From CAWVSB01 sp036960375 (GTDB lineage: Bacteria; Pseudomonadota; Gammaproteobacteria; Pseudomonadales; CAWVSB01): a stretch of 64,000 nucleotides of DNA. Of this stretch, positions 16,383 to 25,649 are shown in pieces (positions within the stretch are counted from its first letter, which is position 1; every line of letters starts with the position of its first letter). The notes under the pieces were generated by a model. The model was given only the letters and a program-made list of their open reading frames with translations, searched no databases and was not told the DNA's origin. The position numbers and the translations under genes were made by a program. The stretch covers positions 124,001 through 188,000 of the forward strand of contig JBALVY010000003.1 of NCBI GenBank assembly GCA_036960375.1, in the 5' to 3' direction.

Positions 16383-17567
16383 TTAGTCGGGAAGCCCCAG
16401 GGCTCGTTTGGCGATAATATTCAGCTGCACCTCGTTGGTACCGCCAGCAATGGACAGGGTCTTGTTGAACATGCTGGTGACCATGGCCATTAATTCGTCG
16501 TCGTTGAATTCATCATCCCGCCAGCCGAGTCCGCGGTTGCCCATCAGGGAGACCATGATATCAGCATTTCTTTTTTGCTCTTCGGTGCCTACATACTTCA
16601 TTATCAGGCCGACATTGCGATCGCTTTGTCCGTGTACGCGTTCTTCAAACATACGAAAATGGGTCAGGCCAAGCGCACGCATGGTCATTTCGTGTTGAAC
16701 CAAATCATTGCGTATTACGGCGTCAGCTAGCTTGCCATCTATCATGGGCGAGTATTGCTGAGCAGCCTGTACTACATTGATGCTGGGCCTGGGTATGTCG
16801 CCCATTTCACTCATCAGTTTGCGTTCGTGTTTTAACAATCCCTTGGCAACCGACCAGCCGTTATTGAGCTTGTTGACCAGGTTTGCCTTGGGTACTTTGA
16901 CGTTATCAAAAAAGGTTTGGCAAAACTCGGATTTGCCACTGATTAACTGTATAGGCGTGACGGTAACGCCGGGGTCTTCCATGTCAATCAGAAGAAAGCT
17001 GATGCCCTCTTGTTTTTTTGCCTCCGGATCGGTGCGCACCAGGCAGAATATCCAGTCTGAGTGGGCCGCAAAAGTGGTCCAAATTTTAGAACCGTTTACC
17101 AGAAAATGATCGCCTTTGTCTTCGGCCCGCGTTTGCAGACTGGCGAGATCGGAGCCGGCACCGGGTTCGCTATAACCCTGACACCAGCGAATATCACCGC
17201 GCGCAATTTTTGGCAGGTGATCCGCTTTTTGTTCTTCGTTACCAAACTCGAGTAAAGCGGGGCCGAGCATCCAGATACCTTGATCATATAACGGGGTGCG
17301 GCAATTGAGTGCTCGCATTTCCTCGCGCAGTATCTTGGCCTCCTGCTCAGACATACCGGCACCGCCATATTCTGTTGGCCATTCAGGTACGGTATAACCT
17401 TTATCAACACAGCGTTGGAGCCAAATTTTGGCGTCATCACTGGGAAAAGTTTTATTACGGCCGGCCCAGACTTGCTGATCGCTGGAGATGGGCTGACGCT
17501 GGGAAGGAGGACAATTGTCTTCCAGCCAAGTCTTTATTTCTATGCGTAAAGCGTTTAACTCGCTCAT
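16383..17567 (-). CDS. Acyl-CoA dehydrogenase family protein (2)
   Basis: Second FAD acyl-CoA dehydrogenase, 394 residues from the ATG at 17567 (MSELNALRIEIKTWL). WCQGYSEPGAGSDLASLQTRAEDKGDHF is the conserved FAD/substrate strand region, and GGTNEVQLNIIAKRALGLP is the C-terminal family ending. It resembles the large subunit type that pairs with a shorter partner. It is first in a two-gene minus-strand operon; a perfect palindrome at 17612-17627 sits 45 bp upstream and may bind a regulator. The substrate is unknown. Confidence 0.9.
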   Translation of the reverse strand: MSELNALRIEIKTWLEDNCPPSQRQPISSDQQVWAGRNKTFPSDDAKIWLQRCVDKGYTVPEWPTEYGGAGMSEQEAKILREEMRALNCRTPLYDQGIWMLGPALLEFGNEEQKADHLPKIARGDIRWCQGYSEPGAGSDLASLQTRAEDKGDHFLVNGSKIWTTFAAHSDWIFCLVRTDPEAKKQEGISFLLIDMEDPGVTVTPIQLISGKSEFCQTFFDNVKVPKANLVNKLNNGWSVAKGLLKHERKLMSEMGDIPRPSINVVQAAQQYSPMIDGKLADAVIRNDLVQHEMTMRALGLTHFRMFEERVHGQSDRNVGLIMKYVGTEEQKRNADIMVSLMGNRGLGWRDDEFNDDELMAMVTSMFNKTLSIAGGTNEVQLNIIAKRALGLPD

Positions 17568-17611
17568 GAAATTGGTAGTCACTTCTAGCAAAAACGATAC
17601 CAATGAGCTTA

Positions 17612-17627
17612 CCTACTATTTAGTAGG
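17612..17627. promoter_or_regulatory. Perfect 16-bp palindrome between divergent acyl-CoA dehydrogenase and SDR genes
   Basis: CCTACTATTTAGTAGG: 7-bp arms around a central TT. It is 45 bp from the acyl-CoA dehydrogenase start and about 120 bp from the SDR start. It looks like the operator of a dimeric (for example TetR-family) regulator that is not encoded next to it. Confidence 0.5.
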
Positions 17628-17747
17628 GCACAATGACAAAATCAGTCATTTATGGTTAACGATTAGTTAACTGGCCACCGTGATGTTGGTTTATAAGGCT
17701 TGATCTGGTTCAATTCGATCATTCAAGGGTTTGCAGAGGTTTACGAA

Positions 17748-18497
17748 ATGGACAGATTTACAAATAAAGTGGTTGTCATTACAGGTGCTGCCTCCGGTAT
17801 CGGCAGAGCTTGCGCGCAGCGGGTGGCGGCAGAGGGGGCCAGTCTGTTTTGTTTGGATATAAGTCTGGAAGGGCTGGAGGAAATGGCCCAGGAGCTGGCT
17901 GCTGGCGGTACTGAGATTGCGATTCAGCAGTGTGATGTCAGTAATGAAGCCTCGGTGAATTCAGCCATCGCCGCTTGTATCGAGAAATTTGGAAAAATTG
18001 ATGCCTTAGTGCATATGGCGGGGATTTTACGTTTTGATCATACCCATGAGTTGGAGTTGGTTGGCTGGCAAAAAGTGATTGATGTGAATGTCACCGGTAC
18101 GTTTTTACTCTGCAAGGCAGCGCTGCCACACTTGATCGAAAGCAAGGGTAATATCGTTAACGCTGCCTCTACTGCGTCATTGGCAGGTCTGCCTCATGGG
18201 GCCTGTTATTCTGCATCCAAGGGTGCCGTATTGGCTTTTACCCGTGCTATTGCGGTGGAATACGCCAAGCGTGGAGTACGTGCCAATTGTGTCTGCCCGG
18301 GCGACATCAATACCAATATGACCAGCGGCATTCCGTTTCCGGATGATATGGACATGGCATTGCTGCAGCGCACTATGTCTATTACCGGACCAACCGGCCC
18401 CGAAGTGATTGCCAGTGTTGTAGCTATGTTAGCGAGTGATGACGGCCGCCATATTACCGGCGAAGATATTCGTATTGACGGTGGCACTCTGGCCTAG
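17748..18497 (+). CDS. SDR-family oxidoreductase
   Basis: Classical short-chain dehydrogenase of 249 residues from the ATG at 17748 (MDRFTNKVVVITG), preceded by AGAGGT. TGAASGIG is the cofactor motif, LDIS with an acidic residue suggests NAD(H), AASTAS carries the catalytic Ser, and YSASK the Tyr and Lys. The C-terminus GEDIRIDGGTLA is typical. It is divergent from the acyl-CoA dehydrogenase pair, with a shared palindrome, so it may act on the same fatty-acid-like or sterol-like substrate. The exact reaction is not recognisable. Confidence 0.88.
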   Translation: MDRFTNKVVVITGAASGIGRACAQRVAAEGASLFCLDISLEGLEEMAQELAAGGTEIAIQQCDVSNEASVNSAIAACIEKFGKIDALVHMAGILRFDHTHELELVGWQKVIDVNVTGTFLLCKAALPHLIESKGNIVNAASTASLAGLPHGACYSASKGAVLAFTRAIAVEYAKRGVRANCVCPGDINTNMTSGIPFPDDMDMALLQRTMSITGPTGPEVIASVVAMLASDDGRHITGEDIRIDGGTLA

Positions 18498-18501
18498 AGC
18501 T

Positions 18502-18535
18502 TGAGGGCCGGTATAAAACCCGCCCTCAGGTTTTT
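18502..18535. terminator. Bidirectional terminator between SDR and DUF1499 genes
   Basis: TGAGGGC/GCCCTCA stem with a 13-nt loop followed by GGTTTTTAAAA. It sits between two convergent genes. Confidence 0.7.
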
Positions 18536-19238
18536 AAAACATTTCGCTAAAAGTCGCAACGCGCGCCGCATTGGCTCCCATATCACCTTTGCCTACCCGT
18601 GAGATGGAACGCAGGTCTACGAGAGACCCTTGCTCATCGGGCAGCACTCGGATGACGATGTCATCCTTAAAGCCAAACCAGAATGTGGTGTCGACTGCTT
18701 CGATATGATTTGGACGTTGTCCTGCTAGAACTTCCCAGCCTAATTCCAAGGCGACTGCATCTGCACGTGCCAGGGCTTGCGTTGGATTAAGGGGTGTTTT
18801 AATGGTCTTAATATCGGGATAGCCTGCAGCCTGCTGCTCGCCGACATCGGCCGCGCGCTGCACAGGGTTGGAGTCTTCGCCGCGTTGGCTGAGTGCCGCC
18901 TCAAAAGAAGGTGGGTTTTGTAGGTCGGTGCTGATGTCGTGAATCATTGGGCCTCCGCCTTGGCTGACTACGCTAACAGCGATAACTATGGGTAGCAGAG
19001 ATATACTACCGCCACCGATTAAGGACGGGCGGTCTCCTGTATAGACCTTGCGGGGGAAGTAGACCAGAGCTATGCCCAAGCCAATCAGAGCTAAAATAAC
19101 CGCGGTAAGCAGCAGGTTAAAGCCCATGCGAAAATCCCATAAGCCATATTTACTGCCCAGTGCTGCCAGCGGCATCAGGATAATTGCGATGATGCCTGAG
19201 TAGAGACAGGCCTTGCTGCGCCAGGTTTTGTTATTCAT
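18534..19238 (-). CDS. DUF1499 family membrane protein
   Basis: 234 residues. Three hydrophobic segments (about 11-28, 38-60 and 78-92) are followed by a soluble DUF1499 domain. The domain is recognised by MIHDISTDLQNPPSF, the YPDI segment, EVLAGQRPNHIEAVDTTFWFGFKDDIVIRV and VDLRSISRVGKGDMGANAARVATF. Its function is not established. It is upstream of bioA on the same strand (53-bp gap), with no obvious functional link. Confidence 0.85.
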   Translation of the reverse strand: MNNKTWRSKACLYSGIIAIILMPLAALGSKYGLWDFRMGFNLLLTAVILALIGLGIALVYFPRKVYTGDRPSLIGGGSISLLPIVIAVSVVSQGGGPMIHDISTDLQNPPSFEAALSQRGEDSNPVQRAADVGEQQAAGYPDIKTIKTPLNPTQALARADAVALELGWEVLAGQRPNHIEAVDTTFWFGFKDDIVIRVLPDEQGSLVDLRSISRVGKGDMGANAARVATFSEMF

Positions 19239-19291
19239 AGGTTTTTCTCACTGGGTTATTTGAACGCTCATTATAGGTCATGCTGCAGGGC

Positions 19292-20578
19292 TTAATGCGC
19301 TTTTACTACCTTTAGCATAGCCTTGCATAGGAAGCTCAGGTCTTCGTCGCTGGTGATAAAGGGCGGCATGGTATAGACCATTTTTCCAAATGGCCTGATC
19401 CAGACGCCGGCATCGACAAACTGCTGAGGAATGGTGTTCATATCAACGGCTTCTTTCATTTCAATCACACCAATAGCCCCCAGCACTCGCACGTCTGCCA
19501 CATTGTCGAAATCTCGAGCAGGCGACAACCCGGCTTCCAGTTGTGTGCTGATATTGTTTACTTGCTGTTGCCAATCGTTGCTCAGCAGTAAATCAATACT
19601 GGCATTGGCGATCGCGCAGGCTAATGGGTTGCCCATAAATGTTGGGCCGTGCATAAAGACACCGGCTTCTCCCTCGCTGATACCGCGAGCCACTTCATCG
19701 CTGCACAGAGTGGCTGCCAAAGTAAGGTAGCCACCAGTAAGAGCCTTGCCGAGGCAGAGTATGTCCGGACTGATGCCTGCGTGTTCGCAAGCGAATAGAC
19801 GACCGCTACGACCGAAGCCGGTGGCAATTTCATCTGCAATCAGCAGCACATTGTGTTTGCGACAAAGTTCGCTCACTCGTCGCAGATAATCGGGCGAGTA
19901 AAAGTTCATACCGCCTGCACCTTGAACAATAGGCTCAATAATCACTGCAGCCAATTCGTTGTTATGCTGGCTTATTAGAGTTTCGAATTCGGCTATATCG
20001 GCATCCTGGCAGGGGCGATCAAAACCCGCGGGTGGCTTGGGAGCAAAAAATTGCTGATTGAGCACGTCGCTGAACAGGTGATGCATGCCTGTCACCGGGT
20101 CGCAGACGGACATAGCGGCAAATGTATCACCGTGATAGCCGCCGCGCACTGTAAGTAGCTTATGTTTCCCCGTGTGTCCGCTGGATAACCAGTACTGTAG
20201 TGCCATTTTTATCGCAACTTCGACACTGACGGAGCCTGAATCGGCTAAAAAAACTTTGTTCAGTCCCGCAGGCGTCAGTGTCGCCAGCTTTTGCGCTAAT
20301 TCTACTGCGGGTGCATGAGTCAGGCCTCCAAACATGACATGAGACATATCGTCGAGCTGGGCTTTGGCGGCATTATTCAATACGGGGTGGTTATAGCCGT
20401 GAATTGCACACCACCACGAGGACATGCCATCTATTAATTGCTGGCCATTGGTCAGGGTCAGGCGTACCCCTTTGGCAGAAGCCACGGGAAATAATTGTGG
20501 GGGCGGCAGCTGTGAGGCATAAGGATGCCAGATATGCTGGTGATCCAGTGCAATCAAATTTTCGTATTCAGAAGACAT
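19292..20578 (-). CDS. bioA: Adenosylmethionine-8-amino-7-oxononanoate aminotransferase
   Basis: PLP enzyme that makes 7,8-diaminopelargonic acid in biotin synthesis, using S-adenosylmethionine as amino donor. 428 residues. HIWHPYASQ near the start and SSWWCAIHGYNHP are BioA-specific. DEIATGFGRSG is the PLP aspartate region, and LCLGKALTGGYLTLAATL carries the Schiff-base lysine. HGPTFMGNPLACA follows. The other bio genes are not in the window, so bioA is detached from the usual cluster. The product pathway also feeds the biotinylated OadA nearby. Confidence 0.96.
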   Translation of the reverse strand: MSSEYENLIALDHQHIWHPYASQLPPPQLFPVASAKGVRLTLTNGQQLIDGMSSWWCAIHGYNHPVLNNAAKAQLDDMSHVMFGGLTHAPAVELAQKLATLTPAGLNKVFLADSGSVSVEVAIKMALQYWLSSGHTGKHKLLTVRGGYHGDTFAAMSVCDPVTGMHHLFSDVLNQQFFAPKPPAGFDRPCQDADIAEFETLISQHNNELAAVIIEPIVQGAGGMNFYSPDYLRRVSELCRKHNVLLIADEIATGFGRSGRLFACEHAGISPDILCLGKALTGGYLTLAATLCSDEVARGISEGEAGVFMHGPTFMGNPLACAIANASIDLLLSNDWQQQVNNISTQLEAGLSPARDFDNVADVRVLGAIGVIEMKEAVDMNTIPQQFVDAGVWIRPFGKMVYTMPPFITSDEDLSFLCKAMLKVVKAH

Positions 20579-20591
20579 GGCAGCCTTAATT

Positions 20592-21215
20592 TTAGCGAGT
20601 TAATAGTTTTTCCAGCTCTGGCAATACATTAGCCAATATGAGTGTCTGTGCCTCAGCGGTGGGGTGGAGGCCATCGGCCTGCATTAATTCTGTTTGTGTG
20701 GCGATACCTTCGAGCAGGAAGGGTATTATGGCGGTTTTGTATTTCTCTGCCACATCGGTGAATGTTTGATAGAAACGACTGGTATAGCGGCGGCCATAAT
20801 TGGGCGGAATATGCATGCCTACCAGCAGTACCTTGGCATTTGCCGACTGGCTGAGTTCGACAATACGCGACAGGTTAGTATTGAGATTTGTTAATGGATA
20901 GCCGCGCAAGCCGTCATTGGCTCCAAGTTCGATTATGATGATGGAAGGACTATTACGTGCGAGCAGGTCGGGTAGGCGGCTCAAACCTCCGATAGTGGTT
21001 TCCCCACTAATGCTGGCATTGGTCACCGTGATAGAGGGGTTTTTCTGCTGTAGATGCTGACTCAGTAGACTAACCCAGCCAAAATCAGAGTCGATACCGT
21101 AGCCGGCGCTAAGGCTGTCTCCGAGCACCACGATCTGGTGGTCAGCAGAGGCCACAGCCTGTAGGCTAAGGCTCGGTAGTAGCAGTACAACAATAGTGAG
21201 TAGTAATTTACGCAT
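20592..21215 (-). CDS. tesA: Arylesterase/thioesterase I/lysophospholipase (GDSL/SGNH hydrolase)
   Basis: Periplasmic multifunctional esterase that cleaves acyl-CoA, lysophospholipid and aryl esters. 207 residues from the ATG at 21215. MRKLLLTIVVLLLPSLSLQAVASA is a signal peptide. VLGDSLSAGYG has the nucleophile Ser, ELGANDGLRGYP the Gly/Asn block, and DGLHPTAEAQ the Asp and His of the triad. A second ATG at 21227 is possible; neither has a strong ribosome site. The start overlaps that of the divergent ABC ATPase. This divergent tesA-ABC arrangement is conserved in many Gammaproteobacteria. Confidence 0.93.
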   Translation of the reverse strand: MRKLLLTIVVLLLPSLSLQAVASADHQIVVLGDSLSAGYGIDSDFGWVSLLSQHLQQKNPSITVTNASISGETTIGGLSRLPDLLARNSPSIIIIELGANDGLRGYPLTNLNTNLSRIVELSQSANAKVLLVGMHIPPNYGRRYTSRFYQTFTDVAEKYKTAIIPFLLEGIATQTELMQADGLHPTAEAQTLILANVLPELEKLLTR

Positions 21216-21225
21216 AAGGTTAAGC

Positions 21226-21900
21226 ATGATCAGGACAGATAAAGTAGTTAAACATATTCCCGCGGGGGATGATGTAGTAAGGATACTCAATGGTGTCGAA
21301 TTAACAATCGCTGAAAGTGAAAGTGCTGCAATTACCGGCGCTTCCGGATCGGGTAAATCTACTTTGTTGGGCATACTTGCCGGATTGGATACTCCCAGCA
21401 GTGGCCAGGTCTGGTTAGGTGATAACGAAATCACCTGCTTGAATGAAGACCAACGGGCCAAGGTGCGCAGTGATCTGGTGGGTTTTGTTTTTCAGTCTTT
21501 TCAATTATTACCTGCCTTGACTGCATTAGAAAATGTCATGTTACCGCTGGAATTGAAAGGGGTATCAAAAGCCCGCCAGATAGCCAGTGAGTATCTGCGA
21601 CGAGTCGGCCTGGCTGAGCGTCTTTCACATTATCCCCGGCAACTGTCGGGCGGTGAGCAGCAACGTGTTGCCGTCGCTCGAGCATTTGCCAGTCGGCCAC
21701 GTATTCTATTTGCCGACGAACCAACCGGTAATCTTGATCTAAAGACGGGCAGCCAGGTTGCCGATCTACTGTTTGAGCTCAATGCGGAGTTTGGCACTAC
21801 CTTGGTGCTGGTAACGCATGATGTCGATCTTGCGGGTCGTTGTGCCAAGCATTGGCAGCTCGAAGATGGTCTGTTGACCTGCGCTGAGGCCGAGGTATAA
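21226..21900 (+). CDS. ABC transporter ATP-binding protein (YbbA/LolD-like)
   Basis: ATPase of the MacB/LolD-type transporters, 224 residues. The Walker A motif GASGSGKST spans 38-46. FVFQSFQLLPALTALENV is the Q-loop region, LSGGEQQRVAVARAFA the signature, ILFADEPTGNLD the Walker B, and LVTHD the H-loop. AAGGT lies 5 bases before the ATG. It overlaps the divergent tesA start, and its stop abuts the ATG of the permease. E. coli YbbA-YbbP is the best comparison; the cargo is unknown but is thought to involve envelope lipids or extrusion. Confidence 0.92.
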   Translation: MIRTDKVVKHIPAGDDVVRILNGVELTIAESESAAITGASGSGKSTLLGILAGLDTPSSGQVWLGDNEITCLNEDQRAKVRSDLVGFVFQSFQLLPALTALENVMLPLELKGVSKARQIASEYLRRVGLAERLSHYPRQLSGGEQQRVAVARAFASRPRILFADEPTGNLDLKTGSQVADLLFELNAEFGTTLVLVTHDVDLAGRCAKHWQLEDGLLTCAEAEV

Positions 21901-24366
21901 ATGCTGGGCATAAAATTACTGGCCCGTGACTGGCGTGGCGGCGATTTGATTATCCTGTTGATGGCGACCGCACTGGCGGTAGCCATTGTGACCGGTATCG
22001 GTATGTTTGCTGAACGACTAGGTAACGCTATCGTCGCCCAGAGCAGTCAGTTGCTGGGTGCCGATTTAATCATGGAGTCACCCAGGCCTGTCGAGACGCA
22101 ATGGTGGCCCCAGATCGATGGTATCGATCAATCCTATGCGGTTTCTTTTGCGACCATGCTGTCGGCGGGAGACGGTTTTCAGATTGCTTCGCTGCGAGCA
22201 GTAGATTCAGCCTACCCTCTGCGTGGCAATATTAAAATCAGCAGGCAGTTGTTTGGCGACGTTGAAGAGACAAATGGAGGTCCCCAGGTAGGGAATATTT
22301 GGGCTGATAGTCGAGTGCTTCAAGCGTTGGGCGTCGAGGTAGGTGATTCGCTTGAAATTGGTGATACATCTCTGCGTATAGATGCCGTACTGGTCAGCGA
22401 ACCAGGTGGCAATAATACAGGTTTTGCTCCCGGCGCTTTAATGCATAAGGATGACCTTGCAGCGGCCAGAGTAATTCTGCCGGGTAGCCGAGTTAGGTAT
22501 TACTACTACTTCACTGGCGAAACCGAATCCGTAGCGGCGTTTCAGCAGGCACTCACGCCGAAACTATTACCGGAGCATCGTATCTACGGTGTGAAGGAAG
22601 GGCGACCCCGAGTGGCGGGCGCAATAGATAAAGCGGAATCCTATCTGATGCTGGGTGGTACGCTGGGGCTGGTACTGGCAGGCGCTGCCATTGCGATTGC
22701 GGCAAGGCGTTACACACTGGAGCAAGAAGGTGTTGTCGCCGTTTTAAAAACCCTGGGTACAAGTTCCAACAGAATTGTTGCCTTATATAGTCAACAGTTG
22801 GCGGGCATAGCCTTGCTTTCCGTCGGCGTTGGTTGGGGCGTAGGCTGGTTTTTACAGTGGTCTATTGCCCAGGTTGTCAGTCAGGTGATGTTAGTTGAGC
22901 TGGCTGCTGCCAGTTTCAGACCATTAGTTGCAGGTGGTGTTACTGGCTTGGTATGTCTGGCAGCCTTTGCCGCACCTCCTTTGCTGGGATTGCGGAAAAT
23001 ATCACCGGTTATCGTGCTGCGTCGTGAAGCGGGTCAGGCGGTAGGTAGTGTGATCAATGCCTGGCTGATTGGTGGCACGGCCTTATTTGGCTTAATGGTC
23101 TGGTATACCAGTGATCTGTTACTGGCAGGGCTGGTATTTGCCGGTTTGCTACTGACTGCAATTCTTGTCGGAGCGTGTGCCTGGCTGCTATTGCGTACGA
23201 CTCATTGGGCCGGTATGCAGGCGGGCAGCGTCTGGCGCTTGGCAACGGCGTCGCTGCGGCGGCGTGCTCTTGAAAACTCTATTCAAGTGGTAATTTTCTC
23301 GATTACCCTGATGTTGTTTCTGGTATTAGTGATCTTGCGTAGTTCGCTACTGCAAGATTGGCAGGAGCAATTGCCAGAGGGCACGCCCAACCATTTTCTG
23401 GTTAATGTATCACCAGCTCAAATGCCTGAAGTGAAAGGCTGGCTGAGTGAAAATGCGCTAGAAGATGAAGGTCTGTATCCTATGGTCAGGGCCCGCATGA
23501 CGCATGTGAATGGCGAGTTGGTTAAGCAGCGCGTGAGCAAGGATGGCGACGATACAGCGAGCATGGACAGGGAAATTAACCTGACATGGGCCGCTGCCAT
23601 GCCCAGCGATAATATTTTACTGGAAGGCGAATGGTGGCAGGCTAACACTGTGCGAGATGAAGTATCGCTGGAGTCCACCCTGGCCCTAAGGTTGGGTATT
23701 GTTTTAGGCGATAGCTTGCGTTTTCAGTTAGCGGATCAGAGTTTTGAGGCTCAGGTAAGTTCTCTGCGTGAAGTTGATTGGGAGCGTATGCGGCCTAACT
23801 TCTATATGATTTTCCCCGCTCATGTATTAGAAAGTTATCCTGCAACCTATATCACCAGCTTCTATTTGCCGACAGAAAATAAGTCTCTGCTGGTAGATTT
23901 TGTGCGCCGTTTCCCTACCGTCACCGTATTTGAAGTGGATGCCATCATAGCGCAGGTACGGATTATTGTGGCCCAGGTGAGTATGGCGATTGAGGCGGTA
24001 TTGTGGTTGGTGATAGCCTGCGGTGGTCTGGTATTAATGGCGACTATCCGGGCTAGCCTTTCCGAACGGCTGCGTGAGTCCGCGATATTACGCACGCTGG
24101 GGGCCCAGACTCGACTAATAATGGGTGGCCTGGCGATTGAATTTATCTTGCTGGGTTTGGTTGCAGGTGTATTGGGTGCTGCAGGTGCAGAATTGGTAGG
24201 CGCCTTGGTGCAGATATACAGTTTTGATATGGAATATTCGCCTCAGCCCATAGTGTGGTTGCTGGGGCCGGTGGCAGGCATGGTGTTGATTGGGGGTTTG
24301 GGTGTACTGGCCAGCCGCAAGGTCGTTAGGCAGCCGCCACTGTTGGTATTGCGAGAATTAGAATAG
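21901..24366 (+). CDS. ABC transporter permease, FtsX/YbbP-like
   Basis: 821-residue inner-membrane permease. A first membrane helix (about 15-35) is followed by a large periplasmic domain, then three helices with the FtsX pattern (YLMLGGTLGLVLAGAAIAIAARR). A central pair of helices, a second periplasmic domain and three C-terminal FtsX helices (VSMAIEAVLWLVIACGGLVL, GGLAIEFILLGLVAGVLGAAGA, PIVWLLGPVAGMVLIGGLGVL) complete it. The length and doubled FtsX unit fit YbbP. The ATG follows the ATPase stop directly, so translation is coupled. Confidence 0.9.
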   Translation: MLGIKLLARDWRGGDLIILLMATALAVAIVTGIGMFAERLGNAIVAQSSQLLGADLIMESPRPVETQWWPQIDGIDQSYAVSFATMLSAGDGFQIASLRAVDSAYPLRGNIKISRQLFGDVEETNGGPQVGNIWADSRVLQALGVEVGDSLEIGDTSLRIDAVLVSEPGGNNTGFAPGALMHKDDLAAARVILPGSRVRYYYYFTGETESVAAFQQALTPKLLPEHRIYGVKEGRPRVAGAIDKAESYLMLGGTLGLVLAGAAIAIAARRYTLEQEGVVAVLKTLGTSSNRIVALYSQQLAGIALLSVGVGWGVGWFLQWSIAQVVSQVMLVELAAASFRPLVAGGVTGLVCLAAFAAPPLLGLRKISPVIVLRREAGQAVGSVINAWLIGGTALFGLMVWYTSDLLLAGLVFAGLLLTAILVGACAWLLLRTTHWAGMQAGSVWRLATASLRRRALENSIQVVIFSITLMLFLVLVILRSSLLQDWQEQLPEGTPNHFLVNVSPAQMPEVKGWLSENALEDEGLYPMVRARMTHVNGELVKQRVSKDGDDTASMDREINLTWAAAMPSDNILLEGEWWQANTVRDEVSLESTLALRLGIVLGDSLRFQLADQSFEAQVSSLREVDWERMRPNFYMIFPAHVLESYPATYITSFYLPTENKSLLVDFVRRFPTVTVFEVDAIIAQVRIIVAQVSMAIEAVLWLVIACGGLVLMATIRASLSERLRESAILRTLGAQTRLIMGGLAIEFILLGLVAGVLGAAGAELVGALVQIYSFDMEYSPQPIVWLLGPVAGMVLIGGLGVLASRKVVRQPPLLVLRELE

Positions 24367-24416
24367 CCGTAGCTTAAATTACCATTGCCCGCTATGGGTC
24401 TTTGTGGCAGGATGAA

Positions 24417-24448
24417 AATTAAATGACATATCAGTATGTCATTTAATT
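24417..24448. terminator. AT-rich perfect 14-bp hairpin after the ABC operon
   Basis: AATTAAATGACATA-TCAG-TATGTCATTTAATT, fully complementary arms with a 4-nt loop, 50 bp after the permease stop and 46 bp before the LuxR-type gene. It could be a terminator or an operator; the AT-rich ends fit both. Confidence 0.5.
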
Positions 24449-24493
24449 GAGGCTAGGGTCCTCCCCAGCTCAACCCGGCGGAATTCACAGTAT

Positions 24494-25606
24494 ATGGATC
24501 TTTTTAGCCAAACAGTCAGATCAATCTATTCTTCCGTGACCAATCCAGCCGGTTGGACTGAGACCAATGCGCTTGTCGCTCAATTGATTGGCTGTAATGG
24601 GATTTCCCTTTCCACCCTCAGGGAAACCGGGTCTTCTCGCACACTCAATAGCTCGGTTTATAGCTCCTTAAAGGCAGAGGACATAAGCTATTACGCCGAT
24701 AATATTTTGCCAAATGATGATATAGCGCAGCTTGCTTATAGCCATCACAACCCTACCGTGTTTTCGGCTAACACGGTTTTGGGTGATAACTGTATACGTG
24801 AATCGCAGGCCTATCAGGAATTTTATCAGGATCACGGTTTTGGTCGTTTTTTGGCGGTCGCTCTCGAGCGTGAGGGCAACATGGTGTCAACGCTTTCTGT
24901 GCAACGAGATTTTTCTGATACGCCTTTCAGACCGGCAGAATACAAAGTATTGAATGATCTTTTACCTCATCTAACCCGAGCAGTGAGTATTTCGCGGAAG
25001 GTCGATTATGCTGTTTCCGAGGCTCGATTAACCTTTGAAGCAGCAGATAAGTTATCGTTCCCCATCATTATTGTGGATGAAAATCGCACTATTCTGCAGC
25101 GTAATTCTGGCGCCGAAGCCGCTGAGTTGGCGGGCGATTACAAGGTTAAAAATGGCAATATTTCTCTGCCTGATGTCGCTGCCGACGCTCTGCTTGAGAC
25201 AATTATTTCTCCCAAACCCAATGCGCCGCTATACCAGATAGATGTAGCTTATACCGGATTAAGTGGTGGTAAAAATCTTGTACAGTGTATTCCTCTTAAT
25301 CCTGCAGTGGACTATTACGGCCGAGGCTCCGAGCAGAAATGGTTGCTGTTATTTTTACACGAAGCACTAACGCCTACTTTTCCCGTAGAGTTTGTTATTG
25401 GACTGTACGGTTTGTCGCCCGCCGAAGGGCGAGTATGTGGGCAGTTGATACAGGGCTTAAGTGCGTTAGAGATGGCGCGAAATTTACATCTGTCTATGGA
25501 TACAGTGCGTTTTCATTTAAAGAGCATATACCGCAAGGCCAATGTTACCGGCCAGGCTCAATTAATGGCGAGGTTGTTGAACTCTTTTTTCGGTCGTTAT
25601 TCGTAG
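24494..25606 (+). CDS. LuxR-type helix-turn-helix transcriptional regulator
   Basis: 370 residues. The C-terminal DNA-binding domain is recognised by LSPAEGRVCGQLIQGLSALEMARNLHLSMDTVRFHLKSIYRKANVTGQAQLMARL (about 308-365), in which the recognition helix is around VRFHLKSIYRK. The N-terminal about 290 residues have a mixed sensory fold without a clear family. The stretch FPIIIVDENRTILQRN resembles a PAS-like segment. It has no acyl-homoserine-lactone domain that I recognise. Neighbours are acyl-CoA genes on the opposite strand, which it might control. The start lacks a strong ribosome site. Confidence 0.8.
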   Translation: MDLFSQTVRSIYSSVTNPAGWTETNALVAQLIGCNGISLSTLRETGSSRTLNSSVYSSLKAEDISYYADNILPNDDIAQLAYSHHNPTVFSANTVLGDNCIRESQAYQEFYQDHGFGRFLAVALEREGNMVSTLSVQRDFSDTPFRPAEYKVLNDLLPHLTRAVSISRKVDYAVSEARLTFEAADKLSFPIIIVDENRTILQRNSGAEAAELAGDYKVKNGNISLPDVAADALLETIISPKPNAPLYQIDVAYTGLSGGKNLVQCIPLNPAVDYYGRGSEQKWLLLFLHEALTPTFPVEFVIGLYGLSPAEGRVCGQLIQGLSALEMARNLHLSMDTVRFHLKSIYRKANVTGQAQLMARLLNSFFGRYS

Positions 25607-25649
25607 TTCTTAGTGCACGGCAATAAAATGTATCGCGGTCTGTATTTGC

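Noticed and set aside
21228..21461. Longer tesA reading frame beginning at 21461
   Set aside because: The extra 78 residues overlap the ABC ATPase coding region and precede a clear signal peptide.
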